Source: Sedimentibacter sp.
GTDB taxonomy: Bacteria > Bacillota > Clostridia > Tissierellales > Sedimentibacteraceae
Assembly: GCA_029256005.1 (NCBI GenBank)
Contig: JAQSYS010000003.1
Span: forward strand, 1 to 25,018
Length of the DNA stretch: 25,018 bases
Reading direction: 5' to 3'
The first letter of the stretch is position 1. Each line of letters starts with the position of its first letter. The notes beneath the pieces were generated by a model. That model worked only from the letters and a program-made list of their open reading frames with translations. It did not search any database and had not been told where the DNA came from. Position numbers and translations under genes: made by a program. Below are positions 22,975 to 25,018 of the stretch, piece after piece.

Positions 22975-23952
22975 TTACTTTACATATGCATATTCAGGTT
23001 TTTTATCTAAAACATGTGTTGTGTCAATAAAACGAATTGTGCCTGACTTTGAACGTGTAACTACAGAAGAAGTTTTTGCTCTGTTGTTTGCCAAGTATCT
23101 TACGCCCTGTAAAAGCTCTCCATCAGATACTCCTGTGGCAGCAAATATTACGTCATCACCCTTTGCTAAATCCTCCATTGTAAGAACTCTGCTCCAGTTT
23201 TCTCCTGCCATTTCTTTGCATCTTCTTTCTTCTTCGCCATTATCAGGTCTTAAAATACCCTGAAACTCTCCACCAAGACATTTGATAGCTGCGGCTGAAA
23301 TTACCCCTTCTGGAGCTCCACCCTTGCCAATAAACATATCCACACCGGACTCACTGAAGCATGTCGCAATAGCAGCAGCCACGTCTCCGTCTCCAAATAG
23401 CTTTATTCTGGCTCCTACACTTCTTGCACTGTCAATTAAATGTTGATGTCTTTCCCTATCTTGCATTATAACTGTAACCTCTGTAATATCCTTACACAAT
23501 GCTTTTGCAACATTAAATAGATTTTGTTCAATAGGTGCAGTTATGTCGATACATCCCTTTGCCTTTGGTCCAACTGCTATTTTATCCATGTACATGTCTG
23601 GAGCATGCAACAGACAACCTTTGGGTGCAACTGCAACTACTGCTAGAGCTCCAGGTAGTCCTTTTGCAACAAGTTTCGTTCCGTCCAAAGGATCTACCGC
23701 TATATCAATTTCAGGTGCTCCTTCTTCCCATGTCCCGATTTTTTCTCCGATATAAAGCATTGGTGCTTCATCTAATTCTCCTTCACCAATAACTACAGTA
23801 CCGGCAATATCAAGCACCTGAAACATACTTCTCATTCCGTCAACTGCAGCTTGGTCAGCTATTTCCTTATTGCCTCTTCCCATGTACTTGCCACAGCCTA
23901 AAGCAGCAGCTTCCGTTACTCTAACTATGTTCAAAGCTAGTTCTCTATCCAT
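22975..23952 (-). CDS. glpX: Class II fructose-1,6-bisphosphatase GlpX
   Basis: This 325-aa gluconeogenic enzyme removes the C1 phosphate of fructose-1,6-bisphosphate. It has VIGEGELDEAPML (metal site), DPLDGT at 87-92, GALAVVAVAPKG, RHQHLIDSARSVGARIKLFG and DMFIGKGGAPEGVISAAAIK, all GlpX signatures. Length is normal. AGGAGATAAAA precedes the ATG. It is transcribed toward the sensory hydrogenase operon and shares the intergenic space at 23953-24218 with kce, divergently. No clear promoter was pinned down on its side. Confidence 0.96.
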   Translation of the reverse strand: MDRELALNIVRVTEAAALGCGKYMGRGNKEIADQAAVDGMRSMFQVLDIAGTVVIGEGELDEAPMLYIGEKIGTWEEGAPEIDIAVDPLDGTKLVAKGLPGALAVVAVAPKGCLLHAPDMYMDKIAVGPKAKGCIDITAPIEQNLFNVAKALCKDITEVTVIMQDRERHQHLIDSARSVGARIKLFGDGDVAAAIATCFSESGVDMFIGKGGAPEGVISAAAIKCLGGEFQGILRPDNGEEERRCKEMAGENWSRVLTMEDLAKGDDVIFAATGVSDGELLQGVRYLANNRAKTSSVVTRSKSGTIRFIDTTHVLDKKPEYAYVK

Positions 23953-24131
23953 TTTTATCTCCTGTAATTATATTTGATTATTATGCTGAAAAATATAGTC
24001 TATTACTATGATTCATGATAACATAAATAGTTTTTTTGATGAATTAATAATATTTTATTTCATATAAAGTTATACTATAAATCATATAAATTTTCTACCC
24101 TATTTGCTAATTTTTTTTTAATTATTTCAGA

Positions 24132-24149
24132 TTATTAATATGTTAACAA
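24132..24149. promoter_or_regulatory. Rex-like operator of kce
   Basis: TTATTAA-TATG-TTAACAA matches the Rex consensus at 13 of 14 fixed positions. It ends 4 bp before the -35 box of kce, the same spacing class as at the hydrogenase operon. Confidence 0.6.
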
Positions 24150-24153
24150 GCAA

Positions 24154-24182
24154 TTGACTATAATATGCAAATATTGTAAAAT
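24154..24182 (+). promoter_or_regulatory. Sigma-A promoter of kce
   Basis: TTGACT (24154-24159), 17 bp, then TAAAAT (24177-24182). The start codon lies about 36 bp further on, after GGAGG. Confidence 0.7.
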
Positions 24183-24218
24183 GGTTATGGGCAAAAAATA
24201 AAAAATATGGAGGTAACA

Positions 24219-25018
24219 ATGGAAAAATTAATTATTACCGCTTGCTTAACAGGAGCGGAAGTAACAAGAGAGCAACAACCAAATCTTCCTCTCACACCTG
24301 ATGAAATCGCAGAGGCAGCATATCAATGCTACTTAGCAGGTGCATCAATGGTGCATGTTCATGCGAGAGACAAAGATGGTAATCCAACACAGGATTATGA
24401 AGTTTACAAAGAAATAAAAGAAAAAATCGAAGCTAAATGTAACATAATATTTCAACCTTCAACAGGTGGAGCTACATGGCATACACCTCAGCAAAGAATG
24501 CAACCTATTGAATTAAGTCCTGAAATGGCTACATTAAGCATGGGAACCTGCAATTTTGCTGATGATGTATTTATGAATACTGAAGAAAACATAAAAATAT
24601 TTGCTAAACGAATGAATGAGCTGGGAGTTAAGCCTGAACTAGAGTGTTTTGAAAAGGGTATGGTTGACACAGCAATACGTTTTGCTAAAAAAGGAATTAT
24701 CAATACTCCAATGCATTTTGACTTTGTTCTTGGAGTTCCGGGAGCAATGGGTGGAGAACTTAGAGATTTAATGTACATGGTTGAATCAATACCTGCTGGC
24801 TCAACTTGGACCGTAGCAGGAGTTGGAAGATACCAACTTCCTTTAAACATTGCTGCTATAATGTTGGGCGGTCATGCAAGAACAGGTTTTGAAGACAATA
24901 TTTATTATGCAAAAGGCGAAATAGCTAAATCAAATGCTCAGTTAGTTGAAAGAGTTGCTCGTCTTTCAAAAGAAATGGGACGTGAAGTTGCAACTCCAGA
25001 TGAAGCAAGAGAAATATT
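24219..25018 (+). CDS. kce: 3-keto-5-aminohexanoate cleavage enzyme, partial
   Basis: The frame runs off the window after 266 codons; the family is about 272-276 aa, so only a few residues are missing. It is a BKACE/DUF849 enzyme: zinc ligands H46 and H48 in MVHVHARD, E225 in ARTGFEDN, and the core MHFDFVLGVPGAMGG. Kce condenses 3-keto-5-aminohexanoate with acetyl-CoA in lysine fermentation. Other BKACE proteins use other beta-keto acids; the positions of the zinc histidines and LTGAEVTREQQPNLPLTPDE favour Kce. Further lysine-pathway genes are expected downstream. Confidence 0.9.
   Translation, partial: MEKLIITACLTGAEVTREQQPNLPLTPDEIAEAAYQCYLAGASMVHVHARDKDGNPTQDYEVYKEIKEKIEAKCNIIFQPSTGGATWHTPQQRMQPIELSPEMATLSMGTCNFADDVFMNTEENIKIFAKRMNELGVKPELECFEKGMVDTAIRFAKKGIINTPMHFDFVLGVPGAMGGELRDLMYMVESIPAGSTWTVAGVGRYQLPLNIAAIMLGGHARTGFEDNIYYAKGEIAKSNAQLVERVARLSKEMGREVATPDEAREI

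Noticed and set aside
23953..24218. Possible riboswitch (for example lysine) upstream of kce
   Set aside because: The predicted transcript leader is only about 30 nt, too short for a known lysine riboswitch, and no conserved core was seen.
24488..24850. 120-codon frame antisense to kce
   Set aside because: A shadow of a clearly conserved enzyme gene; no ribosome site or homology.

Overview
The window is AT-rich DNA from a low-GC Gram-positive anaerobe, most likely a clostridial or Tissierellales-type amino-acid fermenter (a Sedimentibacter-like genome would fit; this is inference). Supporting content: recR-ybaB-dnaX, rpmE and rho of Firmicutes type, strong GGAGG ribosome sites with GTG and TTG starts, a class II fructose-bisphosphatase, a sensory-type [FeFe]-hydrogenase operon, and a lysine-fermentation enzyme (Kce) at the right edge. 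No rRNA, tRNA or CRISPR was seen.

Positions 1-12,000 form an accessory region, almost all on the minus strand, of small single-domain genes: six GNAT acetyltransferase loci (one a pseudogene with two frameshifts), DUF4177, DUF4256, NUDIX, P-loop kinase, 2H phosphoesterase, beta-carbonic anhydrase, YkvA/DUF1232 and HAD proteins. The plus-strand exception is an ECF sigma/anti-sigma pair (4966-6640) with an ECF-type promoter just upstream, divergent from a DUF2089 regulator and a small membrane protein. The region also holds a structured GC-rich island like an IS200/IS605 end or omega-RNA (3302-3433), a 35-bp promoter-like module present twice (8140 and 11983), and a terminator with a conserved leader present twice (8826 and 12262).

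Positions 12,395-19,518 are mostly housekeeping: recR-ybaB-dnaX in one tight operon, a 32-aa membrane peptide gene upstream, an AIR-synthase-like (candidate alpha-ribazole kinase) gene, a SpoIID-like protein with three peptidoglycan-binding repeats, rpmE and rho.

Positions 19,640-25,018 form a redox-metabolism block. A three-gene operon encodes a thioredoxin-like 2Fe-2S protein, a hydrogenase-like protein with H-cluster cysteines plus a PAS domain, and a SpoIIE/PP2C phosphatase. It is followed by a long palindromic repeat, glpX on the opposite strand, and kce. Near-consensus Rex operators (TTGTTAA-N4-TTAACAA type) lie 4-5 bp upstream of the -35 boxes of both the hydrogenase operon and kce, suggesting shared NADH/NAD+ control of H2 sensing and lysine fermentation.
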